Shown here: in pieces, positions 21,126 through 31,246 of the stretch
Layout of the letters: the number at the start of each line of letters is the position of its first letter
Position numbering within the stretch: position 1 is the stretch's first letter
Source of the DNA: Bolinopsis microptera
Lineage: Eukaryota; Ctenophora; Tentaculata; Lobata; Bolinopsidae
NCBI RefSeq assembly: GCF_026151205.1
Contig: NC_087082.1
Location: 434,001 to 498,000 of the forward strand
DNA length: 64,000 bases
Direction: 5' to 3'
The notes under the pieces: generated by a model
The model's input: only the letters and a program-made list of their open reading frames with translations
What the model was told of the DNA's origin: nothing
Database searches by the model: none
Position numbers and translations under genes: made by a program

Positions 21126-21775
21126 CTGAAATGAAACTGTTATAGATGGATCATACCATACTTCAGATGAATTGTTAATCGTAGAAAAAATATTATTCGT
21201 CATGAAAATCCTGTTTATGATGACACATCATGTTAAAATTGACCACATTAATAAATCTCATGCATACAGTTTAAATGAAATACATGCTAATTGAGTGCTT
21301 CTCTGACGTTCATGCTTCAGATAAGGTTTGCAAGCAATGCTCTTTTATTTAAGACTCAAGACATTTTTCATGCAGTGATATTGTTTTCATGAGATGGATC
21401 GTGAAGTTGAATGTTTGAGTGGTTTTAGTGTATTGTTTTGATTAATGAATAAGAACACGTGTGATATAAAGTAATTCCAGGTTTTTTAGAATGCTTAATC
21501 TACAGTGTCAGTAATACATATAATAATATAATAATATGACCAAGATAGGTTTAAAGATATATAATATTTAATAATATATAATATGGCACTTTGTTATAGT
21601 AGTAAGTACAGTATAGTATAGTAGTTATAGTACAGCTCTGTTATGTTGCTAGATTCCGCCTTGTTAAAGTTAAGTGCTGTATTCGTCAGATCTTTGAGTT
21701 GTGCTAGACTGCTGGATATTTCTGCTGGTGTAGTGCAGCACTTCTTACCCATCAGAGGAATTGGGAGACCTGAGT

Positions 21776-22106
21776 TTAGCTCCACAGCGAAGTAAAAGTA
21801 GAATACCCCGGCAGAGATTGTAACAACCCGGGAGAGTCCTCTACAGCAGGGGCTGAGGGTTGAACCTTGTTTTTATCCGGAACTGCTTGGTTTCTCCCCC
21901 GTCTATTTCCATCTCTCCCACCATCACCACCATGCTTCCAATTTCTCGCCTCATCCCCAGCCTCAAACCTCTCCACCTCTGCTCTCTGTCTCCAAGGCAC
22001 TGCCAGCTCAGGGAAGTAATGTGGGGCAGAGGTTTGAACCTGAGCTCGTTCTAACTTTGGTAGATCTACTTGCTGGGTAGGGGGTAGAGGGATCTGTAGT
22101 CCTGAA
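21776..22106 (-). CDS. Proline/charge-rich coding-looking exon, minus strand
   Basis: After acceptor GTCGTCCTCAG, an open frame of about 110 codons: SGLQIPLPPTQQVDLPKLER, AQVQTSAPHYFPELAVPWRQ, RAEVERFEAGDEARNWKHGG, then DSPGLLQSLPGYSTFTSLWS and TAA at 21776. Phase 2 entry. Low-complexity and hydrophilic, no domain recognised. It may end a gene or use an internal donor to reach 21125. An overlapping frame (VVTISAGVFYFYFAVELNSG) is also open and looks like a membrane segment, so the frame is not certain. Confidence 0.5.
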
Positions 22107-22702
22107 CTGAGGACGACAGTGTGTAGCAGTGTGTGTAGCAGTGTGTAGCTACACTGTAGCTACTGTTATAATATGGTAGTATCTGGTGACTATTCATTTA
22201 ATTAATGAGAAAATAGTTATTTTAGAAGCTAATTACAGCGTTAATTAACTAGTAACACTTGTAGGAAAGACCCCTGGGTCTTTCCTGGGAGGAAAGAGCT
22301 GAGATGTTTATTTGATGCGCAAGGCATCTACTGTTCAGAACGGGATACTAAACATTTGCATTTATTATATTAATATTAATTTTAATAGTAACAAATATTT
22401 AGACAGAATTTGTGTGGATGTCAATGTTTATTTAATATAATAACTTTAATCCCACTTAATACTTTAAGTGATATTACCCAGATGAAAACCCAGAGAAAGG
22501 TTCGTCGCATGCAGGATATAATATTTCAATTTAAAATCAGATAAAATGAGCCCATTATTTTAAAGATCTGAATCAGCTTACTTATCTCTTGTCAGACACT
22601 GCACTGTATCTATAACTGTTTTAAATAATTCGTTATCAAAAAATAACAAATAACCACTAGGGTGTTTGTTTACAGAGAGTCTACATCAAAGTTTACCTTA
22701 TA

Positions 22703-22871
22703 TTAGAAGCTACTGGTATCACTGGCGAAGTCCATCATGTTTTCAAGTGGTGGGAGGATGGATGCACGTGCGCGCGGCGTATCAGGTATGTGCGTGACGA
22801 ACTGCTGTTCACCGTACGGCGGAGGTGACTTGTGGTGTGATGTGGTGTGGGGCAGGTTGGGTACGGACGTT
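22703..22871 (-). CDS. Possible C-terminal exon, minus strand
   Basis: After acceptor AATCACCTCACAG, phase 2 entry: TSVPNLPHTTSHHKSPPPYG, EQQFVTHIPDTPRARASILP, PLENMMDFASDTSSF then TAA at 22703. Ser/Pro-rich tail-like sequence with a plausible natural end. No homologue recognised. Could be the end of the same gene as 23011-23218 or an alternative C-terminus to 21039-21125. Confidence 0.5.
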
Positions 22872-23010
22872 CTGTGAGGTGATTGTGTGATTGTTTAGGT
22901 TGAAATGTATTTTAAAGTGGAAGTTGGTTATGATTATTTTTATTGGACTTGGATTTGAAAAAGTAGTAGTAGTCAAGTTGACAAATGCACAGCAATAGTA
23001 GATGAATAAT

Positions 23011-23218
23011 TTATGTCCAATAAATTTCCAACCGGACAGTATTTCTGGTAAGTGTAGGGTTTGATATGAGAATGATATCGTCAGCCGGCACGGACACATC
23101 AAGTGTTGGAGATGTTATGAGCACTCTTTGTCCGTCCCTCGCACTCCTTTTTCCGGAGTAGCCGGACTTAGTTCCACTGACTCGTGAACTTGACCACCTT
23201 CTAGATGCTTCTAGTCGG
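23011..23218 (-). CDS. Possible internal exon, minus strand
   Basis: After acceptor TTCACATCCACACAG, phase 2 entry: RLEASRRWSSSRVSGTKSGY, SGKRSARDGQRVLITSPTLD, VSVPADDIILISNPTLTRNT, open to TAA at 23011. The composition looks coding but no consensus GTAAGT-like donor is visible, so the 3' boundary is unknown. The 29-bp satellite begins only a few nt upstream of the acceptor. Confidence 0.5.
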
Positions 23219-25095
23219 CTGTGTGGATGTGAATGTGTGAGTTGATGTGTAAGAATGTAAAATGTGTGAGTTAATGTGTAAGAATGTAAAATGTGTGAGT
23301 TAATGTGTAGTAATGTAAAATGTGTGAGTTAATGTGTAGTAATGTAAAATTTTTGAGTTAATGTGTAGTAATGTAAAATGTGTGAGTTAATGTGTAAGAA
23401 TGTAAAATGTGTGAGTTAATGTGTAGTAATGTAAAATGTGTGAGTTAATGTGTAGTAATGTAAAATGTGTGAGTTAATGTGTAGTTATGTAAAATGTGTG
23501 AGTTAATGTGTAGTAATGTAAAATGTGTGAGTTAATGTGTAAGAATGTAAAATGTGTGAGTTAATGTGTAGTAATGTAAAATGTGTGAGTTAATGTGTAG
23601 TAATGTAAAATGTGTGATTTAATGTGTAGTAATGTAAAATGTGTGAGTTAATGTGTAGTAATGTAAAATGTGTGAGTTAATGTGTAAGAATGTAAAATGT
23701 GTGAGTTAATGTGTAGTAATGTAAAATGTGTGAGTTAATGTGCAGTAATGTAAAATGTGTGAGTTAATGTGTAGTTATGTAAAATGTGTGAGTTAATGTG
23801 TTGTAATGTAAAATGTGTGAGTTAATGTGTTGTAATGTAAAATGTGTGAGTTAATGTGTAGTAATGTAAAATGTGTGAGTTAATGTGTAGTAATGTAAAA
23901 TGTGTGAGTTAATGTGTAGTAATATAAAATGCGTGAGTTAATGTGTAGTAATGTAAAATGTGTGAGTTAATGTGTAGTAATGTAAAATGTGCGAGTTAAT
24001 GTGTAGTAATGTAAAATGTGTGAGTTAATGTGTAGTAATGTAAAATGTGTGAGTTAATGTGTAAGAATGTAAAATGTGTGAGTTAATGTGTAGTAATGTA
24101 AAATGTGTGAGTTAATGTGTAGTAATGTAAAATGTGTGAGTTAATGTGTAGTAATGTAAAATGTGTGAGTTAATGTGTAAGAATGTAAAATGCGTGAGTT
24201 AATCATCTTGGATTGAATGAATAAAATTACTGATAAGAGTAATGAACATTGAACGTGAGTGTTATTGTGATATGTTCGAGGATTTGTCGAGTATAGATCA
24301 CTTCACGAGGAATCACACATCACCATGGCAACACGTACCAACACAGCAGTTATTGTAATAAACACACGTACCAACACAGCAGTTATTGTAATAAACACAC
24401 GTACCAACACAGCAGTTATTGTAATAAACACAAAAGAGGTGACCAAAGCACGTGACCAAAGCACGTGACTATGAAACAGCAGAGGGGCGGAATACAGACA
24501 CACTAGTTCAACAGTTGTACGGTTAGTTACCTAATACATTTGCAGGATAAGCTGATCAGGATACACTCTGCAGAAAGTAGCTGGCAATTAGCGGATGTAT
24601 TATGTGTAGTAGTATAGTTGTGAATGTGTAATGTTGTGCAGTTACTCGTGTAAAACATTATTCGTAATGTTAGAGGTGTTAAACTTATTTTGATAGTTGT
24701 ACTCTAGTAGCAGGGAGAAGTTGTGGGATAGTGTGACAAGCAGATCATGACGTGTAAAATCAAAAGTAGGAATGTTAATGAGAATTCTAGTAAAACTCAA
24801 GACGGCTACATTAAACAAACATAACAAACACAAGAAGAGTGAGTTTTACAGTTTAGTTAATAATCATGCATTTTAATTGAGAGACTACGTACAGAATACA
24901 AGTCACATTCACATTTCACATACTTCAATTAACTTTTTAAACTTATTCCCACAGAACAACACTTCACTGAATTGATTTCTCTAGTTAGAAGCTGAAGTTA
25001 GGGACCCGGACAGAGTGTTCACAAAACCTCGCACGTTTTCTCACTCTTCCCTGGCCCCATTTTCTTGGCTCACTCATCTGGAGTAGATACTTTCA
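23219..25095. other. Spacer between minus-strand exons and LINE
   Basis: Besides the 29-bp array it has three copies of a ~33-bp unit with CGTACCAACACAGCAGTTAT (about 24330-24432) and two GCACGTGACC sites near 24448-24465. No exon recognised. The 5' end of the LINE is probably within roughly the last 150 bases, but I could not fix it. Confidence 0.5.
23225..24202. repeat. 29-bp minisatellite (GAGTTAATGTGTAGTAATGT unit)
   Basis: About 34 copies; the main variable position is GTAGTAATG versus GTAAGAATG. It lies directly upstream (minus strand) of the acceptor of the possible exon at 23218. Confidence 0.5.
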
Positions 25096-28000
25096 GTGAC
25101 TGTTTTCCGTGTACTTTATTATATTATATATAGTAGCAAACCTATATCTACATTTAAACAAGAGTATCATTTACAGCTAAAAAAAATGGTAGTTATCCGA
25201 AGTAGTAAAAATAGCTGTAAGGCCTGTGCAAAGCGCCTAGTCTCACACAAGGTAAGCATCACTTGTAGTATTTGTTATACGACATATCACCCAAAATGTG
25301 CTCACCTAACACCTAGCGACATAACTGAACTTACTGGAGAATGGTCTTGCTACAGCTGCATTTCAGAAATTCTTCCAGTGGGTGCCGTCATGCCTCTATC
25401 ACCATCACGGCCTATACAAATCCAAGTCTCCAATAAACGAGAAAAATGTCACACTTGCACAAAAATTGGGAATATAAGACAAATGACCAAATGTTGCTAC
25501 TGTGACAACCTATCCCACACAAGATGTTCTGCTGGCTCAACAGGCTGCAAAGATTGCTTGAGAAAAATTTTCCCAGCATACGATGTCTCCATTAGACAGC
25601 TTCACATGATAAATTTCAGTAACACTATTAGGTTTAACCCCTTTAATCGCGACCACCTATCAAATCAAATAGGTGATCATGATGATACTGATGCTGATTT
25701 GAATCCATGGGAAACAACGTCTAGTCTTCTAAATAACTGCAAATATTATACCGCGAACGCGATCAAAAATACGAAGGAGTATGAATTGAAAGTTTTCTCG
25801 CTAAACGTTAGGTCACTTAATGGGAAAATTGAAGAATTTCGGGAGAATATAGATCAATACACAAAATACGACGTTCTCTGCTTCAATGAAACAAATTGTA
25901 ACACGGAATGTTTGCCTTTTCAGGGAGAGGAGCTCGAACTAGACGGTTTCTATCCACCGTATGTTCAGACTCCCGCTAGAGCGTCAAATCGTGGTGGAGG
26001 ATTAGTCATATATGTTAACAAAAAACTATGTGAATTATCTGACATAAACGTTAAGAGCGCTCTATGTTGCCACGATAATCCTAAGATAGGAGAATTCTTG
26101 GTTGCAGAACTTACCTTGAAAGGGCACAAAAACGCGTTAATCTGTAATATATATCGCTCTCCAAGTGGGGACTTGAATGGTTTCCTTGAACAATTGAAAA
26201 TTTTCCTCCGTAACTTAGCAAGACATCGAAACAAAAATATCATACTGGCCGGTGATACTAACATAGACCTACTAGATTACGGGAGAATAGACTCTGTTAC
26301 TAAGTATGTGGATACTTTAGCAGAGCACGGATTCGCTCCTGTGATATCAAGACCAACTAGAGTCACAGATCACAGTGCGACTATCATTGACCATATTTTC
26401 GTCAATAATTGCCACGCTGTTACAAAATCGGGAGTAATTTCTGAATCAATCTCTGACCACTTGGCAACTTTTGTCACAATTATGGTTGATCAGAATAGGC
26501 TCAGTTGTAAACTTCAAGAAGATACAACAGAAACATCTTCTCGAGTAATAAACGATGACAGCATCAAAAAGTTCGAGAACGACATTTCTGCCGTAGACTG
26601 GAACTTGGTTAATAACTATGATTCTGTAGATGAAAAATTTGAGGCTTTCGAGAAAAAATATAGTGAACTATACGACCGAAATTTCCCAATGAAGGCAAAA
26701 AAGAGTAAACCAGGCCGCCGTAAAAACACAAAGCCGTGGATCCAAGAATGGTTACGGTGCGCATGTGATCGCAAAAATAAATTTTATGAAGATTTTGTCA
26801 CAAACCCGACCACTGAAAATGATATTAGGTACAAGAAAATGAAGAAATTTGTGAATAAACACGTGGATAAGGCCAAAAACAAATATTACAACGCATACTT
26901 TACAAAATATTCTAGCGACAGCAGAAAACAATGGCAAATGGTTAATAACTTGTTAAACAGAAAGAAAAAAGGCAAAATCAAGATAAACAAAATTAACTAT
27001 AATGGGAGCGAGATAACAGATTCTCAGCAAATTGCGAATAGCTTCAATGACTATTTCTGCAATATAGCTGAGACTCTTAAGAGAGAAAATGGTCTCGTAT
27101 GCTCCGAGGGCCAGACTATCGTAACAGAAACTCAAGATAGCAAATGCCAGCGGAGCATGAATCTCGAAGACTCGTCCGCATCAGAAATAATTGAAATAGT
27201 TAAGGGTCTGAAGATTAAGTCGACTTCTGATATGAGTATACTTCCCCTGAAAAAAGTGAGCAATATACTTGCGCCAGTGCTTAGCTGCCTAGTCTCTGCT
27301 TCTCTACATCAGGGGAAGTTTCCACATAAATTGAAAATCGCGAAAGTAATTCCACTTCACAAAGGTGGGTCACGTGCTGAAGTTTCAAACTATCGACCAA
27401 TCTCACTACTTTCGTGTTTCTCAAAAATCTTTGAAAAAATTATGCAAGCGCGACTATTAGATCACTTAAAGACAGAGAAAATCCTATTTGACTCTCAATA
27501 CGGATTTCGAGCTGGACATAGCTGTGAACATGCTTTACTAGAAGCCCAAAACCATATCCACAGGGCACTAGAAAAAAAGCAGGTCACAGCACTGCTTCTA
27601 TTGGACTACAGCAAGGCCTTCGACATGGTTGACAGCAGTATTCTTCTGAGAAAACTTGAGCACTATGGAGTTCGGGGATTGGCTTTATCTTGGTTTCACT
27701 CATATCTTACCGATAGAGAGCAATACGTGAGCGTCAACAACTGCAAGTCCTCTCACCTCAAACTTAACTACGGAGTACCACAGGGCTCCATTCTCGGACC
27801 AATTCTGTTCATAATTTACATCAACGACCTTCCTCAGATTAGTAATTTAGCTAAACATATTTATTTCGCTGACGACGCAAACCTAATAATAAGTACAGAT
27901 ACATTTGAACAACTTAATGCAATGGTGAATGAGATTCTGACTTTGATAATTGATTGGGCTACTAATAACGGGCTTAAATTAAATGCTAGCAAAACTAAAT

Positions 28001-28797
28001 ATATGATCTTTACAAATAAGAAAACTGAGGATATAGAAATTTACATGGGAGGTGAACGATTAAAGCAAAGTGATCACGAAAGGTTTCTTGGCGTGATCAT
28101 TGATACCAAGCTAAATTGGGCCCACCACATTAGACATTTAGCCACTAAAGTATCTAGAAATGCGGGCATACTCTACAAACTCAAAGGCTCTGTACCTAAC
28201 AAAGCACTCAAGTTGATATACAACAGCTTTGTTCAGTCTCACTTGTACTACTGCTGCACAGTTTGGGGAACAAGATCGCTAAACTCCGTTAAAAGAGTCT
28301 TCTCGGCCCAGAAAAAGGGCATTCGCGCTGCAGATAACCAATACCACCGCTATTTTTATGACAAAGATCTGAACAGTACACCTTCACACACAAAGGAAAT
28401 TTTCAATAAACTCGAAGTATTAGCTTTACCGAACGTGATAGCTAAATGTATATTATGCTTAATGCACAAAGTTTATTCTAACACTGCACCACCAAATATT
28501 ATAAGAATGTTCACTGTTTCAAACTTAAACGCACCTAGAAGAGAACCTGAGTTCTTTGCAGTACCATTTAACCGTTTATGTAATTCAGACAAGAGCATTT
28601 CTTACATTGGGCCTAAGTTATATAACAAAACAGTCAACATTATTAACAAGGACATAAAATATGTCACGACTTGCCTACAAGACAAATTCCTAAATTCATT
28701 CAAGTCTACAGTCAGCAAGCATGTGCTTACTGCACAAGCACTTAACCCGGATGACAAGGACTGGAACAACTCAAATTTCGTACTTTTAGAAATTTAA
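25096..28797 (+). CDS. Non-LTR retrotransposon polyprotein (PHD-like finger, endonuclease, reverse transcriptase)
   Basis: One uninterrupted 1233-codon ORF. Residues about 42-89 are a PHD-like Cys/His finger (CKACAKRL ... CSICYTTYHPKCAH ... WSCYSC), followed by a second Cys-rich cluster at about 117-155. An apurinic-type endonuclease follows from about 232 (VFSLNVRSLNGK, AGDTNIDLLD, SDHLATF). Reverse transcriptase motifs are NYRPISLLSC, QYGFRAGHSC, LLDYSKAFDMVD, GVPQGSILGPILF and the catalytic YFADD at residues 923-927. The endonuclease plus RT order and the jockey-like motifs place it in the CR1/L2/jockey group. ATG 31 (25186) has the better start context (AAAAAAATGG) and may be the true start. 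All key residues look intact, so it may be a young copy. It lies on the strand opposite to the flanking genes. Confidence 0.5.
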   Translation: MTVFRVLYYIIYSSKPISTFKQEYHLQLKKMVVIRSSKNSCKACAKRLVSHKVSITCSICYTTYHPKCAHLTPSDITELTGEWSCYSCISEILPVGAVMPLSPSRPIQIQVSNKREKCHTCTKIGNIRQMTKCCYCDNLSHTRCSAGSTGCKDCLRKIFPAYDVSIRQLHMINFSNTIRFNPFNRDHLSNQIGDHDDTDADLNPWETTSSLLNNCKYYTANAIKNTKEYELKVFSLNVRSLNGKIEEFRENIDQYTKYDVLCFNETNCNTECLPFQGEELELDGFYPPYVQTPARASNRGGGLVIYVNKKLCELSDINVKSALCCHDNPKIGEFLVAELTLKGHKNALICNIYRSPSGDLNGFLEQLKIFLRNLARHRNKNIILAGDTNIDLLDYGRIDSVTKYVDTLAEHGFAPVISRPTRVTDHSATIIDHIFVNNCHAVTKSGVISESISDHLATFVTIMVDQNRLSCKLQEDTTETSSRVINDDSIKKFENDISAVDWNLVNNYDSVDEKFEAFEKKYSELYDRNFPMKAKKSKPGRRKNTKPWIQEWLRCACDRKNKFYEDFVTNPTTENDIRYKKMKKFVNKHVDKAKNKYYNAYFTKYSSDSRKQWQMVNNLLNRKKKGKIKINKINYNGSEITDSQQIANSFNDYFCNIAETLKRENGLVCSEGQTIVTETQDSKCQRSMNLEDSSASEIIEIVKGLKIKSTSDMSILPLKKVSNILAPVLSCLVSASLHQGKFPHKLKIAKVIPLHKGGSRAEVSNYRPISLLSCFSKIFEKIMQARLLDHLKTEKILFDSQYGFRAGHSCEHALLEAQNHIHRALEKKQVTALLLLDYSKAFDMVDSSILLRKLEHYGVRGLALSWFHSYLTDREQYVSVNNCKSSHLKLNYGVPQGSILGPILFIIYINDLPQISNLAKHIYFADDANLIISTDTFEQLNAMVNEILTLIIDWATNNGLKLNASKTKYMIFTNKKTEDIEIYMGGERLKQSDHERFLGVIIDTKLNWAHHIRHLATKVSRNAGILYKLKGSVPNKALKLIYNSFVQSHLYYCCTVWGTRSLNSVKRVFSAQKKGIRAADNQYHRYFYDKDLNSTPSHTKEIFNKLEVLALPNVIAKCILCLMHKVYSNTAPPNIIRMFTVSNLNAPRREPEFFAVPFNRLCNSDKSISYIGPKLYNKTVNIINKDIKYVTTCLQDKFLNSFKSTVSKHVLTAQALNPDDKDWNNSNFVLLEI

Positions 28798-29175
28798 ATA
28801 ATTTGGTACAACATACGTTGATAATAACGAGCAACAAAACTTTAACCTCATAACGAAATATGACTATCTTCGAGCATTTTCTACAATGCTATCGCTACCG
28901 CGCAATTTCACTGTCATTTACAAAACAAAAATATCACCGCGCATTCTTCAGACCCTGTGTCGCTGTTCTAAATTTATGTCAAGAGATAAGAGTTATTTAG
29001 AAATTCTTAATAGTAGTACTATTCAAATTTGCTAATAGCGTAATCATATTTTATACATTATTCATATTTTATACATTGTGTGCATATATTTATATTTGAT
29101 TGTAATTAAAGATTTTAAGGCGTTAGTGCCGAGTAATGCCTCTGGGTAGTGCTCCTCAATCAATCAGGTCATTTT
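28798..29175 (+). mobile_element. 3' UTR and 3' end of the LINE
   Basis: AT-rich tail after the stop, ending with GCCTCTGGGTAGTGCTCCTC and then TCAATCAATCAGG. CR1/L2-type elements usually end in a short tandem repeat instead of poly-A; the (CAAT)-like end fits but I could not identify target-site duplications, so the boundary is approximate. Confidence 0.5.
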
Positions 29176-29337
29176 ATCAAATAACTTCAAAATAAACGTT
29201 ATTATAATAATTAAATAAACGTTGTTATGCCTGTAAATGAGTGAGTGCCATCTCATTTACCAATAAATAAACACAAATTAGAACTCAGTCTCTCATATGC
29301 AGCAATCAAGCGAGATAGAATAGTACCACTCAGGTAT

Positions 29338-29606
29338 TACCCGCACAATATGCGCATAATACCCGCACAATATGCGGCTATTATCCGCACAATATGCGGC
29401 TATTACCCGCACAATATGCGGCTATTATCCGCACAATATGCGGCTATTATCCGCACAATATGCGAACAATACCCGCACAATATGCGAACAATACCCGCAC
29501 AATATGCGAACAATACCCGCATAATACCCGCACAATATGCGGATAATACCCGCACAATATGCGGCTATTACCCGCACAATATGCGGATAATACCTGAATA
29601 ATACCC
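29338..29606. repeat. 22-bp hairpin minisatellite
   Basis: About 12 copies of a unit built on CCGCACAATATGCGG, a perfect 5-bp stem around CAATA, alternating with GCGAACAATAC and GCGGATAATAC variants. The stem is kept in many copies and lost on one side in others. Confidence 0.5.
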
Positions 29607-30839
29607 GTACACATTTACAAAACCACGAGGGCAGCTGAGATCACGTGACTGAGCCTACCTTTCAATCTCTGTCATCTGATTATAGTTTTGTCTGCGCGTA
29701 ATGACCTGGGTACGGACCCCTAGGATTGCTACTGTCAGTTTTCAAATGGTAACTGTCAGTAACCACGGTAACCACGGTAACCACGCTTTGCCCAACACTG
29801 GGGGGCTTGTCATGCACGTGGGCGTATTCATTTCCATCCCGCGTGCTGTCAAGACAAGGGGATGGGAATGTTTCAGTAACCATGTTGTGGGTATAATGTG
29901 GTTTCAGAGACAACATTTGGGTGAAGTCTCTTAAATCATGCAATACCGCATCTCCTCATTTCATTGCAATAGTTCACATGCGAATGAATAAAAATGAATA
30001 AAAATGCAGCAAATAAACGGCAAATTATACATCTATCGCACCCAAATGCTGTAATTTGTCAGTTCAAAGTTGGTTACAATAGAGATATTATATGGTATCT
30101 TACTTATAATTCGAAAGATTAAGTTTGTCTGTATGTCTGTACGACCGCTCACGTGCAAACCAGATGAGAAATAAGAAGTTGCAAAGTAACCATGGTAACG
30201 AGGATTGTCACACGTGCACGTGCAAAGATTTGCGAGCGCCATTTTGATCGATTTTGTAGTAATTACGCTGTGTTTAGAGTGTCGATTACATAAGGCTGTA
30301 TCTTCGGATGTGCGACGGATATTTTTTTATACGATTACATTTTTCTTTTAAAGAATACTACTAGCTTCCTCCCTGTTACCACGGGCTTTCTAGCATAATT
30401 ATAATCTTAAAATAAAAATACAGCAAGTTGTTAATTCAGATAGCATGTAATCATGTTAGATATAAGGTGTGGGTTTTAAAGACATGTAAGATAGAATATA
30501 ACAATCTGTAGAATTCTTTTTAATTGTCATTATTATAATATTAATCTGAAATTTGTTTGCTACACTAGGCATAGCTGAGTCAAGACGTTTGATAGCAAAC
30601 CTTAACACAAATCAAAGGCCTTTAGATAGTCCTATTTACTTTAGATAGTCCTGTTTACCAACAGATAAGATGAGAAATAAGTAATTCAAAAATATGTTAA
30701 CGAAAAAAAAAACAACAAAAAGGTTTCAAGTTCTGTCAGTGCCTACTTAGATTTCCTTGCATAAATAGTAAGGTTACCCTAAAGTACCTAAAATATATCA
30801 TCCTCACTGATTCATTCAATAATGACTTAACATTTTGTT

Positions 30840-30952
30840 GATGGAAAAACAGTCCTATTCAGAAAAACAGTCTTATTTAGAAAAACAGTCCTATTAAGAA
30901 AAACAGTCCTATTTAGAAAAACAGTCCTATTTAGAAAAACAGTCCTATTTAG
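30840..30952. repeat. ~20-bp tandem repeat
   Basis: About six copies of AGAAAAACAGTCCTATTT with small changes, about 50 nt downstream of the prominin stop codon on its strand, so probably within its 3' UTR. Confidence 0.5.
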
Positions 30953-31005
30953 GATCCATGCTCTTGAAAAAGCCGAGCGGATTCCCAAATTGATAATCTA
31001 CATCC

Positions 31006-31246
31006 TCAGCAGGCCGTCCTGTTCTCAATAACAACACTTGGATGGTATGTATTTGTGGGGTCATCAGTCTGTCCGTCTGTATAATGTTTGTTTATTTGTT
31101 TGTCAGTTACTGTGTAATTATTGTCAATTAGCAACTTTGGCTGTTTGCCAGGTGGGGCTCGTCTGTTAGGTCGGGGTCGGTCCTTGCGTAGGTCGGTCAT
31201 TGGAATGTGAACCAGCTCTATCACTGGCTCACTTATACCACTCTCA
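31006..31246 (-). CDS. Prominin-like terminal exon (cytoplasmic tail)
   Basis: Acceptor GTGTTTACAG, then ESGISEPVIELVHIPMTDLR, KDRPRPNRRAPPGKQPKLLI and a Thr/Asn-rich end (VVIENRTAC) with TGA at 31006. Phase 2 entry matches the TG left by exon 35240-35110. The upstream intron of 3.9 kb contains the 42-bp satellite. Confidence 0.5.

Larger units (their letters stand above)
28798..31005. other. Spacer between LINE and prominin 3' end
   Basis: Beyond the LINE tail: the hairpin array at 29338-29606, CACGTG sites near 29643, 29815, 30151 and 30211, a ~20-bp unit AGAAAAACAGTCCTATTT repeated about six times (30840-30952), otherwise AT-rich. The 3' UTR of the prominin gene must be in the right-hand part; no clear polyadenylation signal chosen. 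Confidence 0.5.

Noticed and set aside
25965-27135. Minus-strand ORFs under the LINE
   Set aside because: Shadows of the intact plus-strand retrotransposon frame.
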